Below are positions 17,311 through 26,545 of a DNA stretch of 64,000 bases, one piece after another. Made by a program: the position numbers and the translations under genes. Source of the DNA: Pseudomonas rustica (GTDB lineage: Bacteria > Pseudomonadota > Gammaproteobacteria > Pseudomonadales > Pseudomonadaceae); the NCBI RefSeq assembly GCF_018336155.1, contig NZ_JAGYHF010000012.1:62001-126000 (forward strand), in the 5' to 3' direction. Every line of letters starts with the position of its first letter. The first letter of the stretch is position 1. Below the pieces are notes generated by a model that saw nothing but the letters and a program-made list of their open reading frames with translations, ran no database searches and was not told the origin of the DNA.

Positions 17311-19143
17311 TTGAAGCGTCCCCTCCTCCTGCTCCTGATCAGCCTGGCCTTGAGCTCAACCGCAAGCGCGACGATTACCGAAAGTCACGGTTATGCGCAG
17401 TTCGGTACGCTCAAGTACCCGGCCAGATTTACCCACTTCGACTGGGTCAACCCGCAAGCGCCCAAGGGCGGTACGTTGCGGGTGATGGCGTTCGGCACCT
17501 TCGATACGGTCAACCCATACACCTTCAAGGGCACTAGCCCCGTCACCACGCCGAATTTCCTCCAGTACGGCATCAATGAGCTGAACGAGCCGCTGATGGT
17601 CGGCACTGGCCAGTATTCGCCTTCCGGTGACGAGCCGGCGTCAAGCTATGGCTTGATCGCGCAATCGGTGGAATACAGCGAAGATCGCAGCTGGGTGGTG
17701 TTCAATCTGCGCCCCGAGGCACGTTTCCACGACGGCACGCCGATCACCGCTTACGACGTGGCGTTCTCCTACCGCTTGCTGCTCAAGGAAGGTCATCCGC
17801 TGTACCGCACCGCCCTTCAGGAAGTGCTGCGCGTCGACATCCTCAATCCGCAGCGCATTCGCTTCGTGCTCAAACGCTCGGGCAATCCGCTGTTGATCCT
17901 GCGCCTCGGGGAATTGCCGGTGCTGCCGCAGCACTACTGGAAAGACCGCGACTTCAAAGCCACCACCTTCGAACCGCCGCTGGGCAGCGGCCCGTATCGC
18001 ATCACTTCGGTGACGCCGGGCCGACAGTTGATCTTCGAGCGGGTCAAGGATTACTGGGGCAAGGACTTGGCGGTCAATCGCGGCAAGTACAACTTCGATC
18101 GCATGGAAGTCGAGTTCTACCGCGACAGCGATGTCGCCTTCGAAGCGTTCAAGGCCGGCGAGTTCGACATCTACATCGAGCATCAGGCGAAGAACTGGGC
18201 CAACGGCTACAACTTCCCGGCCATCCGCCGTGGCGACGTGATCAAGGCGCAGATCCCGCACCAGATCCCGACCCAGAGTCAGGGCCTGTTCATGAACACC
18301 CGCCGCGCCACGTTCGCCGACGTCAAAACCCGCGAAGCGCTGGGGCTGATGTTCGACTTCGAGTGGACCAACCGCGCGCTGTTCAGCGATGCCTACAAGC
18401 GCACCACCAGTTACTACCCGAACAGCGAATTCAGCGCCAGCGGCCTGCCGGTCGGGCACGAATGGCTGATGCTCAAGCCGTACAAGGAGCAACTGCCGGC
18501 CAAGCTGTTCACCGAGCCGTTCACGTTGCCGCAAACCGACGGTCGCGGCATTCCTCGCGAAACCATGCGTAAAGCCTTGGCCCTGCTCGCCGAGGCCGGC
18601 TGGAAGCTCAACGGCCAGCGCCTGCAAAACGCCGACGGCCAGCCGCTGCGTTTCGAACTGCTGCTGGTCAACCCGAATCTGGAGCGCATCCTCCAGCCGT
18701 ACATTGAGAACCTCAACAGCATCGGCATCGACGCGCGCCTGCGCACGGTCGATCGCGCGCAGTACAAACAGCGCCTCGATCAGTTCGATTTCGACATGAT
18801 CCTGATGACGCTCAACCAGACCCTCAGCCCGGGCCTTGAGCAGTGGCAGTACTTCCATTCCAGTCAGGTCGGGGTCAAGGGCAGCAAAAATTACGCGGGC
18901 ATCGCCAACCCGGTGGTCGATCACCTGCTCGAACAATTGCTCGCCGCGCGCACCCGCGATGAACAGGTCGCCGCCGGCAAAGCGCTCGACCGCGTGCTGC
19001 TCTGGCAGCACTACAGCATTCCCAACTGGTACCTGAATTATCACCGCCTGGCCTACCGCAACCGGTTGGCCTTCGTCACCACGCCGCCCTACACCCTGGG
19101 CCTGAGCGCGTGGTGGCTGAAGTCTTCGGAGAAAGATCGATGA
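17311..19143 (+). CDS. Peptide ABC transporter binding protein 1 (YejA/NppA1-like)
   Basis: A 610-residue periplasmic SBP of family 5. A signal peptide (MKRPLLLLLISLALSSTASA) leads into the mature fold with WVNPQAPKGGTLR and RPEARFHDGTPITAYDVAFS. Relatives feed the Yej/Npp transporter, which takes up oligopeptides and peptidyl-nucleoside antibiotics. The only in-frame start that fits is TTG at 17311; no ATG or GTG lies upstream in frame and no strong ribosome site is visible. Its stop overlaps the start of the second binding protein as ATGA. First gene of the five-gene operon. Confidence 0.9.
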   Translation: MKRPLLLLLISLALSSTASATITESHGYAQFGTLKYPARFTHFDWVNPQAPKGGTLRVMAFGTFDTVNPYTFKGTSPVTTPNFLQYGINELNEPLMVGTGQYSPSGDEPASSYGLIAQSVEYSEDRSWVVFNLRPEARFHDGTPITAYDVAFSYRLLLKEGHPLYRTALQEVLRVDILNPQRIRFVLKRSGNPLLILRLGELPVLPQHYWKDRDFKATTFEPPLGSGPYRITSVTPGRQLIFERVKDYWGKDLAVNRGKYNFDRMEVEFYRDSDVAFEAFKAGEFDIYIEHQAKNWANGYNFPAIRRGDVIKAQIPHQIPTQSQGLFMNTRRATFADVKTREALGLMFDFEWTNRALFSDAYKRTTSYYPNSEFSASGLPVGHEWLMLKPYKEQLPAKLFTEPFTLPQTDGRGIPRETMRKALALLAEAGWKLNGQRLQNADGQPLRFELLLVNPNLERILQPYIENLNSIGIDARLRTVDRAQYKQRLDQFDFDMILMTLNQTLSPGLEQWQYFHSSQVGVKGSKNYAGIANPVVDHLLEQLLAARTRDEQVAAGKALDRVLLWQHYSIPNWYLNYHRLAYRNRLAFVTTPPYTLGLSAWWLKSSEKDR

Positions 19144-20981
19144 AACCCATCCGCGCCCTGCTCGTCCAGGCCAGCGGCTTGCTGTTCGCCGGGCTGGCCT
19201 TGGCCGCCCCGCAACACGCCGTGACCCTGTACAACGAGCCGCCGAAATACCCGGCCGATTTCAAGCATTTCGATTACGTGAATCCCGACGCGCCCAAGGG
19301 CGGCGTGTTCCGTCAGGCCGGTTTCGGTGGCTTCGACAGCCTCAACCCGTTTATCAGCAAAGGCGTGCCGGCCGATGACATCGGGCAGATCTACGACACC
19401 CTGACCAAGCACAGCCTCGACGAGCCGTTCACCGAATATGGCCTGATCGCCGGCAAGATCGAAAAGGCCCCGGACAACAGCTGGGTGCGGTTCTACCTGC
19501 GCCCCGAAGCACGTTTCCACGACGGTCATCCAGTGCGCGCCGACGACGTAGTGTTCAGCTTCAACACGCTGACCAAGGAAGGCTCGCCGATGTACCGCGG
19601 CTACTACAGCGACGTGTCCGAAGTCATCGCCGAAGACCCGCTGAAAGTGCTGTTCAAGTTCAAGCACAACAATAATCGCGAGTTGCCGCTGATTCTCGGC
19701 CAATTACCGGTGCTGCCGAAACACTGGTGGGCCGATCGCGATTTCAGCAAGGGCAATCTGGAAATTCCGCTCGGCAGCGGCCCGTACAAGGTTGCCGAAG
19801 TGAAGGCCGGCCGTTCGATACGGTACGAGCGGGTCAAGGATTACTGGGGCAAGGATCTGCCGGTCAACCGTGGCTTCTACAATTTCGACACGATGACCAG
19901 CGATTACTACCGCGACAACACCGTCGCCGTCGAAGCGCTGAAGGCCGGGCAGTTCGATTTCTGGCTAGAGATGACCGCGAAAAACTGGGCCAACGCTTAC
20001 AACATCCCGGCGGTCACCGAGGGCCGTTTGATCAAGGAATTGATCCCCAACAGCAACCCGACCGGCATGCAGGGTTTCGTCTACAACCTGCGCCGTCCAG
20101 TGTTCCAGGACATACGGGTGCGCCAGTCGCTTGGTTTGCTGTTTGACTTCGAATGGACCAACAAACAACTGTTCAACGGCGCCTACTTCCGCACCCGCAG
20201 CTATTTCGAAAACTCGGAAATGGCCGCCACCGGCCTGCCCGACGCCGATCAACTGGCGATCCTCGACCCGTTCCGCAACAAGCTCCCGGCGCAGGTGTTC
20301 AGCGAAGCCTTCGACAACCCGAAGACCGACGCCAGCGGCATGATCCGCAATCACCAGCGCGAGGCCTATCAACTGCTGCAAGAGGCCGGCTGGAAGATCG
20401 TCGACGACAAAATGGTCGACGCCACCGGCAAACCGGTGGTGATCGAATTCCTCCTCGCCCAGACCGAATTCGAACGCGTGTTGCTGCCGTTCAAGCGCAA
20501 CCTCAGCGACCTCGGCATCGAACTGGTGATCCGCCGCGTCGACGTTTCGCAGTACATCAACCGCGTGCGCTCGCGGGACTTCGACATGATCGTCGGCAGC
20601 TTCCCGCAATCCAATTCGCCGGGTAACGAGCAGCGCGAATTCTGGATGAGCGCCGCTGCCGACAAGGCCAGCAGCCGCAACACCATGGGCTTGAAGGATC
20701 CGATCGTCGATCAACTGGTCGAGAACCTGATCAATGCCGACTCGCGCGCCAGCCTGGTGGCCCACGCCCGCGCGCTGGATCGCGTGTTGCAGTGGGGCTA
20801 CTACGTGGTGCCCAACTGGCACATCAAGACCTGGCGCGTGGCGTACTGGAATCACATCGGCCATCCGAAGGTCTCACCCAAGTACGACATCGGCATCAAC
20901 ACCTGGTGGGTCAAGCCTGACGCTAAACCGGCGGTAGAAGTCGAAACCAAACTGCAAGCCGACCCTGCGGGCACGGAGTAA
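19140..20981 (+). CDS. Peptide ABC transporter binding protein 2 (YejA/NppA2-like)
   Basis: A 613-residue paralogue of the preceding gene, with a signal peptide ending near LALAAP. Shared blocks such as DAPKGG, RPEARFHDG, RVKDYWGKDLPVNRG and AKNWANAYN show a tandem duplication followed by divergence. ATG at 19140 (ATGA overlap). Two binding proteins feeding one permease pair suggest a widened substrate range. The permease gene starts 5 nt after its stop. Confidence 0.93.
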   Translation: MKPIRALLVQASGLLFAGLALAAPQHAVTLYNEPPKYPADFKHFDYVNPDAPKGGVFRQAGFGGFDSLNPFISKGVPADDIGQIYDTLTKHSLDEPFTEYGLIAGKIEKAPDNSWVRFYLRPEARFHDGHPVRADDVVFSFNTLTKEGSPMYRGYYSDVSEVIAEDPLKVLFKFKHNNNRELPLILGQLPVLPKHWWADRDFSKGNLEIPLGSGPYKVAEVKAGRSIRYERVKDYWGKDLPVNRGFYNFDTMTSDYYRDNTVAVEALKAGQFDFWLEMTAKNWANAYNIPAVTEGRLIKELIPNSNPTGMQGFVYNLRRPVFQDIRVRQSLGLLFDFEWTNKQLFNGAYFRTRSYFENSEMAATGLPDADQLAILDPFRNKLPAQVFSEAFDNPKTDASGMIRNHQREAYQLLQEAGWKIVDDKMVDATGKPVVIEFLLAQTEFERVLLPFKRNLSDLGIELVIRRVDVSQYINRVRSRDFDMIVGSFPQSNSPGNEQREFWMSAAADKASSRNTMGLKDPIVDQLVENLINADSRASLVAHARALDRVLQWGYYVVPNWHIKTWRVAYWNHIGHPKVSPKYDIGINTWWVKPDAKPAVEVETKLQADPAGTE

Positions 20982-20985
20982 TCAG

Positions 20986-22059
20986 ATGCTGGCGTATATT
21001 TTTCGGCGACTGCTGCTCATCATTCCGACCCTGTTCGGCATTCTGCTGATCAACTTCGTGATCATTCAGGCCGCGCCCGGTGGCCCGGTGGAACAGATGA
21101 TCGCCAAGCTCGAAGGCTTCGAAGGCGCCACCAGTCGCATCGCTGGCGGCGGTGCCGAGGTCTCGGTGGCCGGTTCCTCTTATCGCGGCGCGCAAGGGCT
21201 GGATCCGGCGCTGATCAAGGAAATCGAGCACATGTACGGGTTCGACAAGTCGGCCCCGGAACGCCTGTGGATCATGGTCAAGAACTACGCCTCGCTGGAT
21301 TTCGGCGACAGCTTTTTCCGCGACGCCAAGGTCATCGACCTGATCAAGGAAAAGATGCCGGTGTCGATCTCGCTGGGGCTGTGGAGCACGCTGATCATGT
21401 ATCTGGTGTCGATCCCGCTGGGGATCGCCAAGGCCACGCGACACGGCAGCCACTTCGACGTGTGGACCAGTTCGGCGATCATCGTCGGTTATGCGATCCC
21501 GGCGTTCCTGTTTGCGATCCTGCTGATTGTGGTGTTTGCCGGCGGCAGTTATCTCGACTGGTTTCCGTTACGCGGGCTGACCTCGAACAACTTCGATGAG
21601 CTGAGTTTCGGCGGCAAGATCCTCGATTACTTCTGGCACCTTGCGCTGCCGGTGACGGCACTGGTAATCGGCAACTTCGCGACCATGACCCTGCTGACCA
21701 AAAACAGCTTCCTCGACGAAATCAACAAACAGTACGTGGTCACCGCCAAGGCCAAAGGCCTGACCCGCCATCGCGTGCTCTACGGCCACGTGTTTCGCAA
21801 CGCCATGCTGTTGGTGATTGCCGGTTTCCCCTCGGCGTTCATCGGCATCTTCTTCACCGGTTCGCTGCTGGTGGAAGTGATTTTCTCTCTGGACGGTCTC
21901 GGCCTGATGAGTTTCGAAGCGGCGATCAACCGCGATTACCCGGTGGTGTTCGGCACCTTGTTCATCTTCACCCTGCTCGGGCTGGTGGTGAAACTGATCG
22001 GCGACCTCACCTACACCCTGGTCGATCCGCGCATCGACTTCGAAAGCCGGGAGCATTGA
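20986..22059 (+). CDS. Peptide ABC transporter permease (YejB/NppB-like)
   Basis: A 357-residue inner-membrane permease of the DppB type with about six hydrophobic segments and a long periplasmic insertion (about 45-115) after the first. The EAA cytoplasmic loop that contacts the ATPase is visible in VTAKAKGLTRHRVLYGHVFRNA. It ends LVDPRIDF as in other DppB proteins. ATG at 20986, and one base separates its stop from the next start. Confidence 0.93.
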   Translation: MLAYIFRRLLLIIPTLFGILLINFVIIQAAPGGPVEQMIAKLEGFEGATSRIAGGGAEVSVAGSSYRGAQGLDPALIKEIEHMYGFDKSAPERLWIMVKNYASLDFGDSFFRDAKVIDLIKEKMPVSISLGLWSTLIMYLVSIPLGIAKATRHGSHFDVWTSSAIIVGYAIPAFLFAILLIVVFAGGSYLDWFPLRGLTSNNFDELSFGGKILDYFWHLALPVTALVIGNFATMTLLTKNSFLDEINKQYVVTAKAKGLTRHRVLYGHVFRNAMLLVIAGFPSAFIGIFFTGSLLVEVIFSLDGLGLMSFEAAINRDYPVVFGTLFIFTLLGLVVKLIGDLTYTLVDPRIDFESREH

Positions 22060-22060
22060 G

Positions 22061-23080
22061 ATGAACCTGTCCCCTCTCAACCGCCGCCGCTTCGAACTGT
22101 TCAAGGCCAACAAGCGTGGCTGGTGGTCGCTGTGGCTGTTTCTGATCCTGTTCGGGCTGAGCCTCGGCGCCGAGCTGATCGCCAACGATAAGCCGCTGGT
22201 GGTGCATTACGACAACAACTGGTACTTCCCGGCGATCAAGCGCTACCCGGAAACGACGTTTGGCGGCGAATTCCCGCTGGAAGCCAACTACAAGAGCCCG
22301 TACATCCGCGAACTGCTCAAGGCCAAGGATGCGTGGGTGTTGTGGGCGCCGATTCCGTACAACTACCAGAGCATCAATTACGACCTGAAAGTCCCGGCGC
22401 CGGCGCCACCGTCGGCGGACAACCTGCTCGGTACCGACGATCAGGGTCGCGATGTGCTGGCGCGGGTGATTTACGGCTTCCGTATTTCCGTGTTGTTCGC
22501 GCTGACGCTGACCGTGTTGAGTTCGATCATCGGCGTGATTGCCGGCGCACTGCAGGGGTTTTATGGCGGCTGGGTCGATCTGGCCGGGCAGCGTTTTCTG
22601 GAGATCTGGTCGGGGCTGCCGGTGCTGTACCTGCTGATCATTCTCGCCAGTTTTGTGCAGCCGAATTTCTGGTGGCTGCTGGGGATCATGCTGTTGTTCT
22701 CGTGGATGAGCCTGGTCGACGTGGTGCGCGCCGAGTTCCTCCGGGGTCGCAACCTCGAATACGTGCGCGCCGCGCGGGCGCTGGGCATGCAGAACGGCGC
22801 GATCATGTTCCGCCACATCCTGCCCAACGCGATGGTCTCGACCATGACGTTTATGCCGTTCATCCTCACCGGCGCCATCGGCACCCTCACCGCGCTGGAC
22901 TTCCTCGGTTTCGGTTTGCCGGCCGGCAGTCCGTCGCTGGGTGAACTGGTCGCGCAGGGCAAATCCAACCTGCAAGCGCCATGGCTGGGCATCAGCGCCT
23001 TTGCCGTGCTGGCCTTAATGTTGAGTTTGCTGGTGTTTATCGGCGAGTCCGCTCGCGATGCCTTCGACCCGAGGAAGTGA
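22061..23080 (+). CDS. Peptide ABC transporter permease (YejE/NppC-like)
   Basis: A 339-residue DppC-type permease. An N-terminal membrane anchor is followed by an unusually long periplasmic stretch (about 45-135) containing the family segment LLGTDDQGRDVLARVIYG. The EAA loop is in VRAARALGMQNGAIMFRHILPNA. Ends with ARDAFDPRK. Pairs with the upstream permease; the ATPase gene follows after 1 nt. Confidence 0.93.
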   Translation: MNLSPLNRRRFELFKANKRGWWSLWLFLILFGLSLGAELIANDKPLVVHYDNNWYFPAIKRYPETTFGGEFPLEANYKSPYIRELLKAKDAWVLWAPIPYNYQSINYDLKVPAPAPPSADNLLGTDDQGRDVLARVIYGFRISVLFALTLTVLSSIIGVIAGALQGFYGGWVDLAGQRFLEIWSGLPVLYLLIILASFVQPNFWWLLGIMLLFSWMSLVDVVRAEFLRGRNLEYVRAARALGMQNGAIMFRHILPNAMVSTMTFMPFILTGAIGTLTALDFLGFGLPAGSPSLGELVAQGKSNLQAPWLGISAFAVLALMLSLLVFIGESARDAFDPRK

Positions 23081-23081
23081 A

Positions 23082-24692
23082 ATGAATCAGGACAATCTGA
23101 TCGAAGTGCGCGACCTCGCCGTCGAATTCGGTTTCGGTGAGCGCATACACCGCGTCGTCGAGGGCGTGAGTTTCGACATCAAGCGTGGCGAAACCCTGGC
23201 GTTGGTCGGCGAATCCGGCTCGGGCAAATCGGTGACTGCACACTCGATCCTGCGGTTGCTGCCCTACCCGATGGCCCGCCATCCAGCCGGCAGCATCAAT
23301 TACGCCGGGCAAAATCTGCTGGGCTTGAGTGAAAAAACCATCCGCCATATTCGCGGTAATCGCATCGCGATGATTTTTCAGGAGCCGATGACCTCGCTGA
23401 ACCCGTTGCACTCGATCGAGAAGCAGATCAACGAAGTGCTCGGCATCCACAAAGGCCTGACCGGCAAAGTCGCGACCAAGCGTACGCTTGAACTGCTGGA
23501 GATGGTCGGCATCCCCGAGCCGCACAAGCGCCTCAAGGCCCTGCCCCATGAATTGTCTGGTGGCCAACGCCAACGGGTGATGATCGCCATGGCGCTGGCC
23601 AACGAGCCGGAACTGCTGATTGCCGACGAGCCGACCACGGCGCTGGACGTGACCGTTCAGCTGAAAATTCTCGATTTGCTCAAGGAATTACAGGCGCGAT
23701 TGGGCATGTCGCTGTTACTGATCAGTCACGATTTGAACCTCGTGCGAAGAATTGCGCATCGTGTATGTGTCATGCAGCGCGGTTGCATCGTCGAACAGGC
23801 ATCGTGCGAAGAGCTGTTCCGTTCGCCGCAGCATCCGTACACTCGGGAATTGCTCGGCGCGGAGCCCAGCGGAGGCCCGGCGACCAATAAAATCGGCGCG
23901 CCGCTGCTTGAGGTCGAGGACTTGAAAGTCTGGTTCCCGATCAAGAAAGGCCTGCTCAAACGCACGGTGGATCACGTTAAAGCGGTGGACGGCATCAATT
24001 TCAGCCTGCCTCAGGGTCAGACTCTGGGGATTGTGGGGGAAAGCGGTTCCGGCAAATCCACGCTGGGTCTGGCGATTTTGCGTTTGATCGGCAGCAAAGG
24101 CGCGATCCGCTTTGAAGGCAAGCAGCTAGACTGCCTGACGCAGAACGAGGTTCGTCCGTTGCGGCGGGAGATGCAGGTGGTGTTTCAGGATCCGTTTGGC
24201 AGCCTGAGCCCGCGCATGTGCGTCAGTGACATCGTTGGCGAAGGCCTGCGGATTCACAAGATGGGCACCGCCGAGGAGCAAGAGGCGGCGATTATTGCGG
24301 CATTGAAGGAGGTAGGTCTGGATCCGGAAACCCGGCACCGCTACCCCCACGAATTTTCCGGTGGGCAACGGCAACGAATCGCCATTGCCCGGGCTTTGGT
24401 GCTGAAACCGGCGCTGATCCTGCTGGACGAGCCGACTTCGGCGCTCGACCGGACGGTGCAGCGGCAAGTGGTGGAGCTGTTGCGTTCACTGCAAGCCAAG
24501 TACAACCTGACGTATTTGTTTATCAGCCATGACCTGGCTGTCGTCAAAGCGCTGAGCCACCAGTTGATGGTGGTCAAGCATGGCCAAGTGGTCGAACAGG
24601 GAGACGCGCAAAGTATTTTTGCCGCCCCCCAACATCCGTATACACAGCAGTTGCTGGAAGCCGCTTTTTTGGCACCAGCCACTGCGCAATAA
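23082..24692 (+). CDS. Peptide ABC transporter ATPase, two fused domains (YejF/NppD-like)
   Basis: A 536-residue protein with two complete nucleotide-binding domains in tandem. Each has a Walker A GESGSGKS, a signature (LSGGQRQR in the first, FSGGQRQR in the second), a Walker B ending in DEPT and the switch histidine in SHDL. The C-terminal oligopeptide-type extension (QHPYTRELL / QHPYTQQLL) follows both halves. It powers the transporter coded upstream. Start ATG at 23082; the longer frame overlaps the permease. Confidence 0.95.
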   Translation: MNQDNLIEVRDLAVEFGFGERIHRVVEGVSFDIKRGETLALVGESGSGKSVTAHSILRLLPYPMARHPAGSINYAGQNLLGLSEKTIRHIRGNRIAMIFQEPMTSLNPLHSIEKQINEVLGIHKGLTGKVATKRTLELLEMVGIPEPHKRLKALPHELSGGQRQRVMIAMALANEPELLIADEPTTALDVTVQLKILDLLKELQARLGMSLLLISHDLNLVRRIAHRVCVMQRGCIVEQASCEELFRSPQHPYTRELLGAEPSGGPATNKIGAPLLEVEDLKVWFPIKKGLLKRTVDHVKAVDGINFSLPQGQTLGIVGESGSGKSTLGLAILRLIGSKGAIRFEGKQLDCLTQNEVRPLRREMQVVFQDPFGSLSPRMCVSDIVGEGLRIHKMGTAEEQEAAIIAALKEVGLDPETRHRYPHEFSGGQRQRIAIARALVLKPALILLDEPTSALDRTVQRQVVELLRSLQAKYNLTYLFISHDLAVVKALSHQLMVVKHGQVVEQGDAQSIFAAPQHPYTQQLLEAAFLAPATAQ

Positions 24693-24711
24693 CCTGAAAG
24701 AGGAGCAACAC

Positions 24712-25506
24712 ATGGGTTTTCTCGCCGGTAAGCGCGTACTGATCGTCGGTGTCGCCAGCAAGCTGTCCATCGCATCCGGCATCGCTGCCGCCATGCATCG
24801 CGAGGGCGCTGAGCTTGCCTTCACTTATCAGAACGACAAACTGAAAGGTCGTGTTGAAGAATTCGCCCAAGGCTGGGGTTCGAGCCCTGAGCTGTGCTTC
24901 CCGTGCGACGTGGCCAGCGATGAAGAAATCGCCAAGGTCTTCGAAGCACTGAGCAAGAAGTGGGATGGCCTGGACTGCATCGTCCACTCCGTTGGTTTCG
25001 CCCCGGGCGACCAACTGGACGGCGACTTCACCGAAGCCACCACCCGTGACGGTTTCCGCATCGCTCACGACATCAGCGCCTACAGCTTCGTGGCCCTGGC
25101 CAAAGCCGGCCGCGAAATGATGAAGGGCCGCAACGGCAGCCTGCTGACCCTGTCGTACCTGGGCGCCGAGCGCACCATGCCGAACTACAACGTCATGGGC
25201 ATGGCCAAGGCTTCGCTGGAAGCTGGCGTGCGTTACCTGGCCGGCTCCCTGGGCCCGGACGGCACCCGCGTCAACTGCGTATCGGCTGGCCCGATCCGTA
25301 CCTTGGCAGCGTCGGGCATCAAGAACTTCCGTAAAATGCTGGCCGCCAACGAAGCGCAAACCCCGCTGCGTCGCAACGTCACCATCGACGAAGTCGGCAA
25401 CGCCGGCGCCTTCCTGTGCTCCGACCTGGCGTCGGGTATCAGCGGCGAAATCATGTACGTCGACGGCGGCTTCAACACCACCGCCATGGGCAACATCGAA
25501 GAGTGA
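24712..25506 (+). CDS. fabI: Enoyl-ACP reductase (NADH), FabI
   Basis: A 264-residue SDR-fold enzyme catalysing the last reduction in each fatty-acid elongation round, and the triclosan target in this family. The NADH motif GVASKLSIASG is at about 13-23. Active-site residues Tyr149, Tyr159 and Lys166 sit in SYLGAERTMPNYNVMGMAK. ATG at 24712 with an AAGAGGAG box. It follows the ATPase by 19 nt in the same direction and is closed by a terminator. Confidence 0.97.
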   Translation: MGFLAGKRVLIVGVASKLSIASGIAAAMHREGAELAFTYQNDKLKGRVEEFAQGWGSSPELCFPCDVASDEEIAKVFEALSKKWDGLDCIVHSVGFAPGDQLDGDFTEATTRDGFRIAHDISAYSFVALAKAGREMMKGRNGSLLTLSYLGAERTMPNYNVMGMAKASLEAGVRYLAGSLGPDGTRVNCVSAGPIRTLAASGIKNFRKMLAANEAQTPLRRNVTIDEVGNAGAFLCSDLASGISGEIMYVDGGFNTTAMGNIEE

Positions 25507-25522
25507 TCTTCGCTTAGCCGAT

Positions 25523-25554
25523 AAAAAAACCCGCCAATCTGGCGGGTTTTTTTA
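25523..25554 (+). terminator. Rho-independent terminator of fabI
   Basis: The AAAAAAACCCGCC / AATCT / GGCGGGTTTTTTT stem-loop has A- and T-runs on both sides, so it would work in both directions. It starts about 17 nt after the fabI stop. Confidence 0.94.
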
Positions 25555-25571
25555 TGCCCGCAACCCCGCCT

Positions 25572-26530
25572 CCTGTGGGAGCGGGCTTGCTCGCGAAAGC
25601 GGTGGGTCAGGCAATGGGGATGTTGAATGGATGGACGCCTTCGCGAGTAAGCTCGCTCCCACAGGGATCTAGGGTGAAACGGTGTTTTGTGAACACCCGC
25701 GAAACCTGTGGGAGCGGGCTTGCTCGCGATGGCAGTGGGTCAGGCAATGATGATGTTGAAGGGATGGACGCCTTCGCGAGCAAGCCCGCTCCCACAGGGG
25801 GTTTGTGGTGAAACGGGGTTTTGGGAACACCCGAGAAACCTGTAGGAGTGAGCCTGCTCGCGATGGCGGTGGGTCAGGTAATGATGATGTTGAAGGGATG
25901 GACACCTTCGCGAGCAAGCCCGCTCCCACCCGGGATTTGTAGTGTGACGGGGTTTTGTGAACACCCGCGAAACCTGTGGGAGCGGGCTTGCTCGCGAAAG
26001 CGGTGGGTCAGGCAATGACGATGTTAAATGGATGGACGCCTTCGCGAGCAAGCTCGCTCCCACAGGGGGTTTGTGGTGTGAAGGGGTTTTGTGAACACCC
26101 GAGAAACCTGTGGGAGTGAGCCTGCTCGCGATGGCAGTGATTCAGGCGATGATGATGTTGAATGGATGGACGCTTTCGCGAGCAAGCCCGCTCCCACAGG
26201 GGGTTTGGGGTGAAACGGGGTTTTGTGAACACCCGCGAAACCTGTGGGAGCGGGCTTGCTCGCGAAAGCGGTGGGTCAGGCGATGACGATGTTGAATGGC
26301 CGGGCGCTATCGCGAGCAGGCTTACTCCTACAGGGGGTTTGTGGTGGAACGGGGTTTTGTGAACACCCGCGCAACCTGTGGGAGCGGGCTTGCTCGCGAA
26401 AGCGGTGGGTCAGGCAATGATGATGTTGAAGGGATGGACGCCTTCGCGAGCAGGCTCACTCCTACAGGGGATTTGTGGAGAGACGGGATAACGAGAGCAC
26501 CCGAGAAACCAATGGGAGCTGGCCTGCCAG
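25572..26530. repeat. Tandem REPIN array, seven units of about 134 bp plus a degenerate eighth
   Basis: Unit starts, read from CCTGTGGGAG or a variant, are at 25572, 25705, 25839, 25973, 26107, 26241 and 26375, with a decayed eighth at 26509. Each unit is an inverted REP pair (about 95 nt, loop with GTGGGTCAGGCAATGATGATG) plus a linker of about 40 nt (GGTTTGTGGTGAAACGGGG then TTTTGTGAACACCCGCGAAA). Copies differ by scattered point changes such as GGAGTGAGCCTGCTCGCGA. It fills the gap between the convergent fabI and GGDEF genes. The short reading frames inside are not genes. Confidence 0.95.
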
Positions 26531-26545
26531 CGATGGGAACCCGCA

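Noticed and set aside
25554..26372. Several 60-110-codon frames within the first REPIN array
   Set aside because: They are translations of repeat units (recurring GSGLARE / REQARS strings), not genes.
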